Shown here: one piece after another, positions 1-6,697 of the stretch
How the letters are laid out: each line of letters begins with the position of its first letter
How positions within the stretch are numbered: position 1 is the first letter of the stretch
Source: JAWXVD01 sp044425705
GTDB taxonomy: Bacteria; Bacillota; Clostridia; Lachnospirales; Lachnospiraceae
Direction: 5' to 3'
DNA: 18,029 bases
Assembly (NCBI GenBank): GCA_044425705.1
Contig: JAWXVD010000068.1
Span: forward strand, 1 to 18,029
Notes under the pieces: model-generated
Seen by the model: only the letters and a program-made list of their open reading frames with translations
Told to the model about the DNA's origin: nothing
The model's database searches: none
Translations under genes and position numbers: made by a program

Positions 1-107
1 CAAACCTTTCAATCAAAAAATTCGTTCGTTTTGAAACAGGCGAAGGTATTGAAAAGAAAGTTGATGATTTTGCAGCTGAAGTAGCAGCACAAATCGCTGG
101 AAACTAA
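1..107 (+). CDS. tsf: Elongation factor Ts, C-terminal end (partial)
   Basis: Only the last 34 codons are present, read from base 3 to a TAA at 105-107. The visible tail contains KKFVRFETGEGIEKK followed by an alanine-rich helix ending in QIAGN, which is the usual C-terminus of EF-Ts. EF-Ts is the cytoplasmic nucleotide exchange factor that regenerates EF-Tu-GTP during translation. Position immediately upstream of pyrH matches the widely conserved rpsB-tsf-pyrH-frr order. The start lies outside the window. A terminator follows and pyrH has its own promoter, so the two genes are probably separate transcription units. Confidence 0.9.
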   Translation, partial: NLSIKKFVRFETGEGIEKKVDDFAAEVAAQIAGN

Positions 108-166
108 TTTTTAGCTATATTAAAACAATAATATATGTATAGCTCCTGAGTGAGTTGTAAGAAGAT

Positions 167-217
167 AACCAAATTTTCACATTCTTGTCAGAGAAAGTGA
201 AAATTTGGTTTTTTGTT
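167..217 (+). terminator. Rho-independent terminator after tsf
   Basis: A perfect 14-bp inverted repeat, AACCAAATTTTCAC (167-180) and GTGAAAATTTGGTT (197-210), has a 16-nt loop. The right arm runs directly into a T-rich tract (209-214). It lies 60 nt beyond the tsf stop and before the pyrH promoter. Confidence 0.9.
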
Positions 218-245
218 GTCCATAAGGGTGAAACTGTGGTATAAT
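216..245 (+). promoter_or_regulatory. pyrH promoter (sigma-A type, extended -10)
   Basis: The -10 is a perfect TATAAT (240-245) preceded by TGG, giving an extended TGn -10. A TTGTCC at 216-221 sits 18 bp upstream as the -35. The predicted transcription start near 252 leaves a leader of about 70 nt before pyrH. The -35 overlaps the T-tract side of the tsf terminator. Confidence 0.75.
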
Positions 246-322
246 ATGCAGTAGTAATTGGGAAACAAAAGGGGAAAATAGCAAATCACGTTAAGAAAAA
301 TAATACTTGGAGGACAACGAAA

Positions 323-1018
323 ATGCGTAGAATCATGTTGAAATTGAGCGGTGAAGCATTGGCAGGGGAGAAAAAAACAGGATTTGATGAAGCGACTGTA
401 AGAGCTGTGGCATTGCAGGTAAAAACATTGGTAGATGATGGAAAAGAAATTGGTATTGTAATTGGTGGAGGTAATTTTTGGAGAGGTAGAACAAGTGAAA
501 ATATAGACCGTACAAAGGCCGATCAAATTGGGATGCTTGCTACAATTATGAATTGTATCTATGTTTCGGAAATTTTTCGATCAGTAGGTATGATGACAAA
601 TATTTTGACACCTTTTGAATGTGGCTCTTTCACAAAATTATTTTCAAAGGATAGAGCGAATAAATATTTTGAAAAAGGACAAGTAGTGTTCTTTGCAGGT
701 GGTACAGGACATCCATATTTTTCTACTGATACAGGTGTTGTGCTTCGTGCAATCGAAGTAGAAGCAGAAGTGATTCTTTTAGCAAAAGCAGTTGATGGTG
801 TATATAACGATGATCCTAGAACCAATCCAGAAGCGAAAAAATATGACGAAGTAAGTATTCAAGAAGTCATTGATAAAAATTTACAAGTGGTAGATATGAC
901 AGCTTCTATTTTAGCTAAGGAAAATAAAATGCCTATGTGGGTATTTGGATTAAACGAAGAGAACAGCATTGTAAAGACTATGAATGGAGAATTCAAAGGA
1001 ACTAAAGTGTTGGTATAA
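323..1018 (+). CDS. pyrH: Uridylate kinase (UMP kinase)
   Basis: This 231-residue protein belongs to the bacterial UMP kinase (amino-acid kinase fold) family, which phosphorylates UMP to UDP with ATP in the cytoplasm. Visible hallmarks are KLSGEAL at 7-13, the glycine loop GGGNFWRG at 48-55, RTKADQIGMLATIMN at 63-77, GGTGHPYFSTDT at 126-137 and VDGVYNDDPR at 157-166. The length fits Gram-positive PyrH. The start is ATG 323 with GGAGG at 309-313. It sits between tsf and frr as in most bacteria and has its own extended -10 promoter. No sign of PyrR-type attenuation was seen in the short leader. Confidence 0.97.
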   Translation: MRRIMLKLSGEALAGEKKTGFDEATVRAVALQVKTLVDDGKEIGIVIGGGNFWRGRTSENIDRTKADQIGMLATIMNCIYVSEIFRSVGMMTNILTPFECGSFTKLFSKDRANKYFEKGQVVFFAGGTGHPYFSTDTGVVLRAIEVEAEVILLAKAVDGVYNDDPRTNPEAKKYDEVSIQEVIDKNLQVVDMTASILAKENKMPMWVFGLNEENSIVKTMNGEFKGTKVLV

Positions 1019-1034
1019 TGAGGTTTAAAACTAA

Positions 1035-1063
1035 TTGAAAAAAGTTGTAAAAAATATTATAAT
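1035..1063 (+). promoter_or_regulatory. frr promoter (sigma-A consensus)
   Basis: TTGAAA (1035-1040) and TATAAT (1058-1063) are separated by exactly 17 bp in the 92-nt gap between pyrH and frr. This would let frr be transcribed independently of pyrH. Confidence 0.8.
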
Positions 1064-1110
1064 GTAAGTTAGAAACAAGAATAAATAGAGTTAATTTGGA
1101 GGAATTTAAA

Positions 1111-1662
1111 ATGGACGCGAGATTACAGGTATTTGATAATAAAATGACAAAGGCATATGATTTTTTGGTTGCAGATTATCAGACAATTAGAGCTGGAAGA
1201 GCAAATCCACATGTATTAGATAAAATAAAAGTAGATTATTATGGAACACCTACACCAATTCAACAAGTAGGTAATATTTCAGTTCCAGAAGCTAGAATGA
1301 TACAAATTGCACCATGGGAAAAAAGTTTAATTCGTGCCATTGAAAAAGCAATTATGGCTTCAGATGTAGGAATTACACCAAGTAATGATGGGAATTCTAT
1401 TCGCCTTGTATTTCCAGAACTAACAGAAGACCGTAGAAAAGAATTAGTAAAAGATATTAAGAAAAAAGGCGAAGAAGCGAAAGTAGCCATTAGAAATATT
1501 AGACGTGAAGGCAATGATACCTTTAAAAAATTAGGAAAAGCTGAAATTTCTGAAGATGAAGTAAAAGAATTAGAAGATAAACTTCAAAAACTTACAGATA
1601 AATATATTAAAGATATTGATGCAACGGTCGCTTCAAAATCAAAGGAAATTTTAACAGTATAA
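1111..1662 (+). CDS. frr: Ribosome recycling factor
   Basis: The 183-residue protein matches ribosome recycling factor, which with EF-G splits the post-termination ribosome in the cytoplasm. Characteristic segments are RAGRANP at 27-33, the NISVPEARMIQIAPWEK stretch around 55-71, and FPELTEDRRKELVK in the second helix of the three-helix bundle. I chose ATG 1111 because TTGGAGG at 1096-1102 is clearly its RBS. A longer frame starting at TTG 1096 would begin inside that RBS. Length is close to the usual 185 residues. It has its own promoter in the pyrH-frr gap. Confidence 0.96.
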   Translation: MDARLQVFDNKMTKAYDFLVADYQTIRAGRANPHVLDKIKVDYYGTPTPIQQVGNISVPEARMIQIAPWEKSLIRAIEKAIMASDVGITPSNDGNSIRLVFPELTEDRRKELVKDIKKKGEEAKVAIRNIRREGNDTFKKLGKAEISEDEVKELEDKLQKLTDKYIKDIDATVASKSKEILTV

Positions 1663-1700
1663 TTCAAAATTGTTAGAAGTTACAATGTAGTGTGATTGTA

Positions 1701-1799
1701 GGTTGAAAAATAAGATTTTTCAACCGGCAATTTGTCTCTTCGAGCCAAAGTTGCCAGACTTTGGCCAAGTGATGGATATTAGTATTGCAAATATACTAA
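1701..1799 (+). other. Structured frr-uppS intergenic segment (three stem-loops)
   Basis: Three successive inverted repeats fill this stretch. GGTTGAAAAAT/ATTTTTCAACC (1701-1711/1715-1725) has a 3-nt loop and no T-run after it. GCCAAAGT/ACTTTGGC (1744-1751/1758-1765) follows, and then TTAGTAT/ATACTAA (1779-1785/1793-1799). GGCAA (1726-1730) could also pair with TTGCC (1751-1755), a fold competing with the second hairpin. This may be an untranslated leader or attenuator region for uppS. No known riboswitch class was recognised and the folding is only by eye. Confidence 0.45.
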
Positions 1800-1831
1800 G
1801 GGCAGGCGAATCTCGAACTGCCCTTTTATTT
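1798..1831 (+). terminator. Terminator-like hairpin upstream of uppS
   Basis: AAGGGCAG (1798-1805) pairs with CTGCCCTT (1818-1825) around a 12-nt loop, followed by a T-rich stretch (TTTTATTTTA). It lies between frr and uppS and could end the frr transcript or attenuate entry into uppS. I found no strong promoter between it and uppS, so partial read-through is likely. Confidence 0.65.
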
Positions 1832-1850
1832 TATGAGAGAAACTAATGAT

Positions 1851-1920
1851 CCTAGACCAGAATTTGATATGCTGGGCAGGTTTCTTAGCAAAAAGATGCT
1901 TCAAAATGGAGGGAAAAATG
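1851..1920 (+). repeat. Conserved hairpin leader, copy A (before uppS)
   Basis: An imperfect hairpin is formed by CCTAGACCAGAAT and ATGCTGGGCAGG around the loop TTGAT (1864-1868). A 44-nt tail then runs through the RBS GGAGG (1908-1912) to the uppS ATG. The tail differs at only six positions from 6654-6697, and that copy has the same TTGAT loop. The stems differ in sequence but both pair. See copy B and the findings. Confidence 0.7.
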
Positions 1921-2625
1921 AATATACCAAATCATGTGGCGATTATTTTAGATGGAAATGGAAGATGGGCCAAAAGCAAAGGAATGCCGAGAAATATGGG
2001 TCATGTACAAGGCGCAAAAACAGTAGAGGTTATCTGTGAAGAAGCATATAAAATGGGAGTACAGTATTTGACTGTTTATGCCTTTTCGACAGAAAATTGG
2101 AATCGGCCTCAAGATGAAGTAGATGCCTTAATGAAGTTACTTAGAAATTATATGAAAACTTGTTTGAAGACAGCAGCAAAAAATAATATGTGTGTACGTA
2201 TTATCGGTGATAAAACAGGATTAGCTGCAGATATTAGAAAAAGTATAGAAGAACTAGAAAAGGCAACAATAAATAATACTGGACTACATTTTCAAATTGC
2301 CCTTAATTATGGTGGACGTGATGAAATAGTGAGAGCGATGGCAAAGGTTGCTAGTAAGGTGAAAGATGGAAGTATACGTACAGAAGATGTAACAGAAGAA
2401 ACAATCAATGCACATTTAGATACAGCAGGATTGCCTGATCCAGATTTATTGATTCGTACTTGTAACGAACAAAGAATTTCAAACTTCCTTTTATGGCAAT
2501 TAGCTTATACAGAATTTTATTTTACGCCTGTAGCTTGGCCTGATTTTTCAAAAGGTGAATTAGAAAAGGCTATTGAAGCATATAATCATAGAGATAGAAA
2601 ATATGGGTTAATTAAGGAAGAATAA
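1918..2625 (+). CDS. uppS: Isoprenyl transferase (undecaprenyl diphosphate synthase)
   Basis: The 235-residue protein is a cis-prenyltransferase. Such enzymes condense isopentenyl diphosphates onto farnesyl diphosphate to make the C55 lipid carrier for cell wall synthesis, at the inner face of the membrane. Visible motifs are LDGNGRWA at 11-18 with the catalytic Asp12, AFSTENW at 55-61, and RTCNEQRISNFLLWQ at 180-194. The last motif normally reads RT(S/G)GE, so Cys182-Asn183 is unusual. ATG 1918 was chosen because GGAGG at 1908-1912 precedes it and family members start MxIPxHVAIILDGNGRW. An upstream in-frame ATG (1846) would only add the leader sequence. It is followed by cdsA. Confidence 0.95.
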   Translation: MNIPNHVAIILDGNGRWAKSKGMPRNMGHVQGAKTVEVICEEAYKMGVQYLTVYAFSTENWNRPQDEVDALMKLLRNYMKTCLKTAAKNNMCVRIIGDKTGLAADIRKSIEELEKATINNTGLHFQIALNYGGRDEIVRAMAKVASKVKDGSIRTEDVTEETINAHLDTAGLPDPDLLIRTCNEQRISNFLLWQLAYTEFYFTPVAWPDFSKGELEKAIEAYNHRDRKYGLIKEE

Positions 2626-2681
2626 CGATTAATAAGGATACATATTTTCAGCTGTATCAAAGCAAACTAGGAGATAAATAT

Positions 2682-3503
2682 ATGTTTGGAAAAAGATTTA
2701 TGAGTAGTGTTGTGTTAGTTCTTATTGCACTAGTTACAATTCTATACGGAAAGGGTCTACTAGCAATTACATTATTAGCCATTTCTTTGGTTGCATTTTA
2801 TGAATTAGCAAATGCTTGTGATGTGCATAAAAAAGGCAGGAAAATTAATGCGTTAGAGGGAACAGCATATGGTGCTATTACCATATATTATATTTTGATG
2901 TACCTATTGAAAAGTCAGCAATTACTATTTATGATGATAGTTTTAACTTTTATGGCATTAATGTTTGTCTATGTATTAGGATTTCCAAAGTACACCATTA
3001 CACAGGTTATGGCAGTATTTTTTGCTGTGATTTATGGTTCGGTTATGTTTTCTTTTATTTATCTAACGAGAGAAATGGTTATGGGAGAATATATTGTTTG
3101 GCTAGTCTTTATAGGTTCTTGGATTAGTGATACCTGCGCATATTTAGTAGGTATGTCCATCGGTAAGCATAAATTGGCACCAGTTCTTAGTCCTAAAAAA
3201 TCAATTGAAGGTTCCATTGGTGGAATTTTAGGTTCCGCATTAGTAGGTGGTATTTATGGATATTTTGTTAGTATGCATATCGGTGGATCATGGCAGGATA
3301 TTGTAATTGCATTTGTAGTGATAGGAGCAGTAGGTAGTGTAATATCGCAGATGGGAGATTTGGCAGCATCTGCAATTAAGAGGCAGCATGATTTGAAGGA
3401 TTATGGGAATTTAATTCCAGGTCATGGTGGTATTATGGATCGTTTTGATAGTGTCATCGTAACATCTCCTATGATATACTTTTTGGCAGTATGGTTTCTA
3501 TAG
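2682..3503 (+). CDS. cdsA: Phosphatidate cytidylyltransferase (CDP-diglyceride synthase)
   Basis: This 273-residue polytopic membrane protein has about eight hydrophobic segments. It carries the CTP-transferase signature near the C-terminus: SAIKRQHDLKDYGNLIPGH at 230-248, then the GGIMDRFD element at 249-256. CdsA converts phosphatidic acid and CTP to CDP-diacylglycerol, the precursor of phospholipids. The start is ATG 2682 with TAGGAG just upstream. It lies 56 nt after uppS in the conserved uppS-cdsA-dxr-rseP order. A weak inverted repeat, GATACA/TGTATC (about 2637-2658), lies in the gap. Confidence 0.95.
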   Translation: MFGKRFMSSVVLVLIALVTILYGKGLLAITLLAISLVAFYELANACDVHKKGRKINALEGTAYGAITIYYILMYLLKSQQLLFMMIVLTFMALMFVYVLGFPKYTITQVMAVFFAVIYGSVMFSFIYLTREMVMGEYIVWLVFIGSWISDTCAYLVGMSIGKHKLAPVLSPKKSIEGSIGGILGSALVGGIYGYFVSMHIGGSWQDIVIAFVVIGAVGSVISQMGDLAASAIKRQHDLKDYGNLIPGHGGIMDRFDSVIVTSPMIYFLAVWFL

Positions 3504-3543
3504 AGGGATAGTGAGCTAAAGTTTAAGAAAGTGAGTAATTCAT

Positions 3544-4686
3544 ATGAAAAAAATAGCCATCTTAGGTTCAACAGGGTCAATTGGTACACAGACATTAGAA
3601 ATTGCCAGAGAAAATAGAGAATTAGAAGTAGTTGCATTAGCAGCTAGTAGTAGCGTAGATGTAATCGAAAGACAAATTAGAGAATTTCATCCAAAAGTAG
3701 TTGCTATGTGGAGCGAAAAAGCATACCAAGAATTAAAAGTAAGAGTATCTGACTTAGATGTGAAAATTTATCAAGGTATGGAAGGCTTGTTAGAAATTGC
3801 CACAATGGATGAGATGGAAGTATTGGTTACTGCAATTGTGGGAATGATAGGCATTAGGCCAACGATTGCTGCAATTGAGAGGGGAAAGGATATTGCGCTT
3901 GCCAATAAAGAAACACTAGTTACAGCAGGCCATATTATTATGCCTTTAGCAAAAAAAATGGGTGTTTCTATTTTACCAGTAGATAGTGAACATAGTGCTA
4001 TTTTCCAATCTTTAAATGGAGAAAAGAAAGAACAAATCAGTAAAATTTTATTGACTGCTTCAGGAGGACCATTTAGAGGAAAGATGACAGAAGAATTGGC
4101 GCAGATGACAGTAGAAGACGCGTTAAAACATCCAAACTGGTCCATGGGACGTAAAATCACGATAGATTCCTCTACATTAGTGAATAAAGGATTGGAAGTA
4201 ATTGAAGCGAAATGGCTATTTGATGTGACTTTGGATCAAATTCAAGTAGTAGTACATCCGCAAAGTATCATACATTCTATGGTAGAGTATGTAGATGGTG
4301 GTATTATAGCACAGTTAGGTACACCGGATATGAAGTTGCCTATTCAATATGCACTTTTCTATCCAGACAGAAAACCTATGGGTGGGAAACGAGTAGATTT
4401 TTATGACCTTGCACAAATTACTTTTGAAAAACCTGACATGGAAACATTTCAAGGTTTAAAATTGGCCTATCAAGCATCAACCATTGGTGGTAGTATGCCA
4501 ACAGTATATAATGCAGCAAATGAAAAAGCAGTCAGCTTATTTTTAGATAAAAAGATAAAATTTTTACAAATTCCAGAATTGATTCAAGCATCTATGGATT
4601 ACCATAAAGTGATTGCAAATCCAAATGTGGCTGAAATTTTAGATACAGAAGAAGAGATTTATCAATATATTGCACAGACTTTATAG
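3544..4686 (+). CDS. dxr: 1-deoxy-D-xylulose 5-phosphate reductoisomerase
   Basis: The 380-residue protein is the NADPH-dependent enzyme making 2-C-methyl-D-erythritol 4-phosphate, the second step of the MEP isoprenoid pathway, in the cytoplasm. The NADPH loop GSTGSIG lies at 8-14, ALANKETLV at 118-126, and the metal and substrate residues PVDSEHSAIFQ at 145-155. SGGPFRG (173-179), HPNWSMGRK (196-204) and STLVNKGLE (210-218) follow, all intact. The start at ATG 3544 has only a weak GTGAG ribosome site. It stands 40 nt after cdsA and 14 nt before rseP. It supplies precursors that UppS later uses. Confidence 0.97.
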   Translation: MKKIAILGSTGSIGTQTLEIARENRELEVVALAASSSVDVIERQIREFHPKVVAMWSEKAYQELKVRVSDLDVKIYQGMEGLLEIATMDEMEVLVTAIVGMIGIRPTIAAIERGKDIALANKETLVTAGHIIMPLAKKMGVSILPVDSEHSAIFQSLNGEKKEQISKILLTASGGPFRGKMTEELAQMTVEDALKHPNWSMGRKITIDSSTLVNKGLEVIEAKWLFDVTLDQIQVVVHPQSIIHSMVEYVDGGIIAQLGTPDMKLPIQYALFYPDRKPMGGKRVDFYDLAQITFEKPDMETFQGLKLAYQASTIGGSMPTVYNAANEKAVSLFLDKKIKFLQIPELIQASMDYHKVIANPNVAEILDTEEEIYQYIAQTL

Positions 4687-4700
4687 GAATGGAGACAGGA

Positions 4701-5750
4701 ATGACATTTATATTATTTGTACTAGTGTTTGGTATTATTGTATTAGCGCATGAGTTAGGCCATTTTTTATTAGCCAAAGCCAATGGAATTCAGGTAAATG
4801 AATTTGCCATTGGAATGGGACCTAAATTAGTACATTTTAAAAAAGGTGATACGGAATATGCAATTCGATTATTACCAATTGGTGGTGCTTGTGTTTTTGA
4901 AGGAGAGGATGGTCTCAATGCAGAAGAGGGAAAATTAGCAGAAGGTGCTTTTCCCAATGCTTCTGTTTGGGCAAGAATTTCTACTGTAGTTGCTGGGCCG
5001 CTCTTTAATTTTATATTGGCTTTTATCTTTGCAATTATCATTGTGGGTTATACTGGTTCAGATATTCCTACAATTAATGGTATTATAGATGGATATCCAG
5101 CTCAAGAAGCAGGTATGCAGGCGGGTGATGTCGTAAAAGAAATGAACGGTACAAAAGTATACCTAGCTAGAGAAATTTACATTTACACTTATATTAATCA
5201 AGGGGAACACATGGAGTTGGTATATGAAAGAGATGGGGAACTTTTTGAAACCACAGTCATACCTAAGTATAGTGAAGAAGAAGGTCGCTATTTGATTGGA
5301 TTTGAAGGATATGGAACATACTTAGAAGCTTCAGAAATCAATGTATTACAATATAGTTACTATGAAGTTCGATACAGTGTAGTCACTACCATAAAGAGCC
5401 TTGGAATGTTGCTTGCTGGTGATGCTAGCACAGATGATCTTTCAGGACCTGTGGGAATTGCACAAGTGATAGGAGAGGTATCAGAACAGGCAGCGCCATA
5501 CGGCATGTGGGTATTGATGTTGAATATGATGAATATAGCACTTTTATTGAGTGTTAATTTAGGAATTATCAATTTGTTACCATTGCCAGCATTAGATGGC
5601 GGTAGATTAGTATTTCTTTTGGTGGAAGCAGTAAGAGGAAAGCCCGTGCCAGCAGACAAAGAGGGAATGGTACATTTGGCAGGATTTATAGCTTTGATGA
5701 TGTTGATGGTATTTGTTATGTATAATGATATTATGCGATTGTTTGCATAA
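4701..5750 (+). CDS. rseP: RseP-type site-2 intramembrane zinc metalloprotease
   Basis: At 349 residues this is a site-2 protease of the RseP/RasP class, which cleaves transmembrane segments of anti-sigma factors and leftover signal peptides. The zinc motif HELGH is at 17-21 inside the first membrane segment. A PDZ domain lies roughly at 125-190, SGPVGI at 248-253, and the second active-site motif NLLPLPALDGG at 291-301 supplies the Asp ligand. I prefer ATG 4701, with GGAG at 4691-4694 six bases upstream. ATG 4689 is possible but its RBS would abut the start codon. It is the last gene of the cluster, followed by a strong hairpin terminator. Confidence 0.95.
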   Translation: MTFILFVLVFGIIVLAHELGHFLLAKANGIQVNEFAIGMGPKLVHFKKGDTEYAIRLLPIGGACVFEGEDGLNAEEGKLAEGAFPNASVWARISTVVAGPLFNFILAFIFAIIIVGYTGSDIPTINGIIDGYPAQEAGMQAGDVVKEMNGTKVYLAREIYIYTYINQGEHMELVYERDGELFETTVIPKYSEEEGRYLIGFEGYGTYLEASEINVLQYSYYEVRYSVVTTIKSLGMLLAGDASTDDLSGPVGIAQVIGEVSEQAAPYGMWVLMLNMMNIALLLSVNLGIINLLPLPALDGGRLVFLLVEAVRGKPVPADKEGMVHLAGFIALMMLMVFVMYNDIMRLFA

Positions 5751-5808
5751 TGTGAAGAGTATGATTTCATAATGATTCAAAGATGTTCCGAATAGTTACG
5801 AATATAAT

Positions 5809-5845
5809 AAAAATGAGGGATATGATTTTCATATTCCTCATTTTT
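5809..5845. terminator. Bidirectional terminator between rseP and the DUF6512-like gene
   Basis: AAAAATGAGG-g-ATATGA (5809-5825) pairs with TCATAT-t-CCTCATTTTT (5829-5845) around a 3-nt loop. A-runs on one side and T-runs on the other allow it to work on both strands. The flanking genes converge on it. Confidence 0.88.
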
Positions 5846-5876
5846 GTTAGATAGGGATCATGGAATTGCTTTCGGA

Positions 5877-6383
5877 TTATGTGGGAGGTATAAACATTCC
5901 AAAGGTTGGTGGATTCATGGTGAAAGTGATGAAGAGGAGTAACAGTAGAAGTTGAAAATAAACACCAGCATTGCTTAAAAAAGGTGTTTGTAACCAATGG
6001 CGTTTGAGAGAAAGATAGCTAAATAAATATGTTCCACTAGTGCCTAGAAGAAAGGCAAATATATCTAGAAACATCATGTTTTTACCTAGCACACCTTCAT
6101 AGCTATAGAAGAAGGTGATAATTAGCAACATACCTATGAGGGCTCCTATAAAATTTGTAATGAAGATGGAGTAATAGTCCCTTCGTAAATAAGCATATTG
6201 TAAAATAGTAAAAATAAATGTGGGAATAAAAAGAAGTTTTAAATGTTCCCAAGTGCTTTCGTTAACAGCACTAAAACTTCCGATTATTGCATTCTCTCCT
6301 GACCAACCATAGGTAAAATGCAGCATAGTACCTAATACGAGAGTGAAGAAAAAACCCAGCCAAGTCCATTGTTTTAAAGTCAT
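5877..6383 (-). CDS. DUF6512-like integral membrane protein
   Basis: The 168-residue protein has about five hydrophobic segments and almost no soluble part. The segment SFSAVNESTWEHLKLLFIPT is what I recognise as the hallmark of the DUF6512 family of Firmicutes membrane proteins. Function is unknown in that family, and I cannot suggest a substrate. The conserved NESTWEHLK patch after the first segments may be a functional site. The start is ATG at 6383 with AGGTAGG upstream on the minus strand. The gene converges on rseP and shares its bidirectional terminator. It is not obviously connected to the operon on its other side. Confidence 0.75.
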   Translation of the reverse strand: MTLKQWTWLGFFFTLVLGTMLHFTYGWSGENAIIGSFSAVNESTWEHLKLLFIPTFIFTILQYAYLRRDYYSIFITNFIGALIGMLLIITFFYSYEGVLGKNMMFLDIFAFLLGTSGTYLFSYLSLKRHWLQTPFLSNAGVYFQLLLLLLFITFTMNPPTFGMFIPPT

Positions 6384-6539
6384 AAAAGACCTACCTTTCT
6401 AAGAATTATTGTAACGTTCAGTACATGGATATAGTATATGTCAGAAAACAGAAAAGTATTTGAGTATATTATATTTTATGACATAACTATAAAATGTAAT
6501 ATACATTATGAAAATCCTATGAAATTTAAGAGATTTACC

Positions 6540-6568
6540 TTGCTATTTCCAAAAGAAAAATTTATCAT
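6540..6568 (+). promoter_or_regulatory. Possible promoter for the redox operon
   Basis: TTGCTA (6540-6545) and TATCAT (6563-6568) are 17 bp apart. Both boxes are imperfect. It is the best-spaced candidate upstream of the thioredoxin-like lipoprotein gene. Confidence 0.4.
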
Positions 6569-6602
6569 AGAAACAAGTTATAAAAAAGGATAGAATTGTA
6601 AG

Positions 6603-6615
6603 TGTTAGCCTAACA
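6603..6615. promoter_or_regulatory. 13-bp palindrome, possible metal-regulator operator
   Basis: TGTTAG-C-CTAACA is a perfect palindrome about 35 bp downstream of the candidate -10. Its core on the minus strand, GTTAGGCTAAC, equals the centre of the classical DtxR/IdeR iron box. That box is larger, so the assignment is only suggestive. Confidence 0.35.
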
Positions 6616-6628
6616 AATACTGCATATC

Positions 6629-6697
6629 CCTGAGCCAAATTTGATATTTGGCTCAGGTTTCTCAGCAAAAGGACGCTTCGAAATGGAGGAAAACATG
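6629..6697 (+). repeat. Conserved hairpin leader, copy B (before thioredoxin-like gene)
   Basis: A perfect 12-bp stem CCTGAGCCAAAT/ATTTGGCTCAGG (6629-6640/6646-6657) encloses the loop TTGAT. It is followed by a 40-nt tail that includes GGAGG (6685-6689) and ends at the ATG. From 6654 on it matches copy A (1877-1920) at 38 of 44 positions, with no gaps. Unlike a terminator, no long T-run follows the hairpin. Confidence 0.75.

Larger units (their letters stand above)
6384..6628. other. Intergenic region between DUF6512-like gene and redox operon
   Basis: This AT-rich stretch separates divergent genes. It contains a possible plus-strand promoter (6540-6568) and a perfect palindrome (6603-6615), with the structured leader following from 6629. 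I found no convincing minus-strand promoter and no small gene. Confidence 0.5.

Noticed and set aside
1096..1110. Longer frr start at TTG 1096
   Set aside because: The codon is part of the TTGGAGG ribosome binding site for ATG 1111, and the family starts near MDAR.
1663..1850. T-box riboswitch before uppS
   Set aside because: No T-box consensus or specifier loop is visible, and the downstream gene is not an aminoacyl-tRNA or amino acid gene.
1846..1917. Longer uppS start at ATG 1846
   Set aside because: The extension is the conserved leader hairpin and RBS, and UppS homologues start at MNIPxHVAIILDG.
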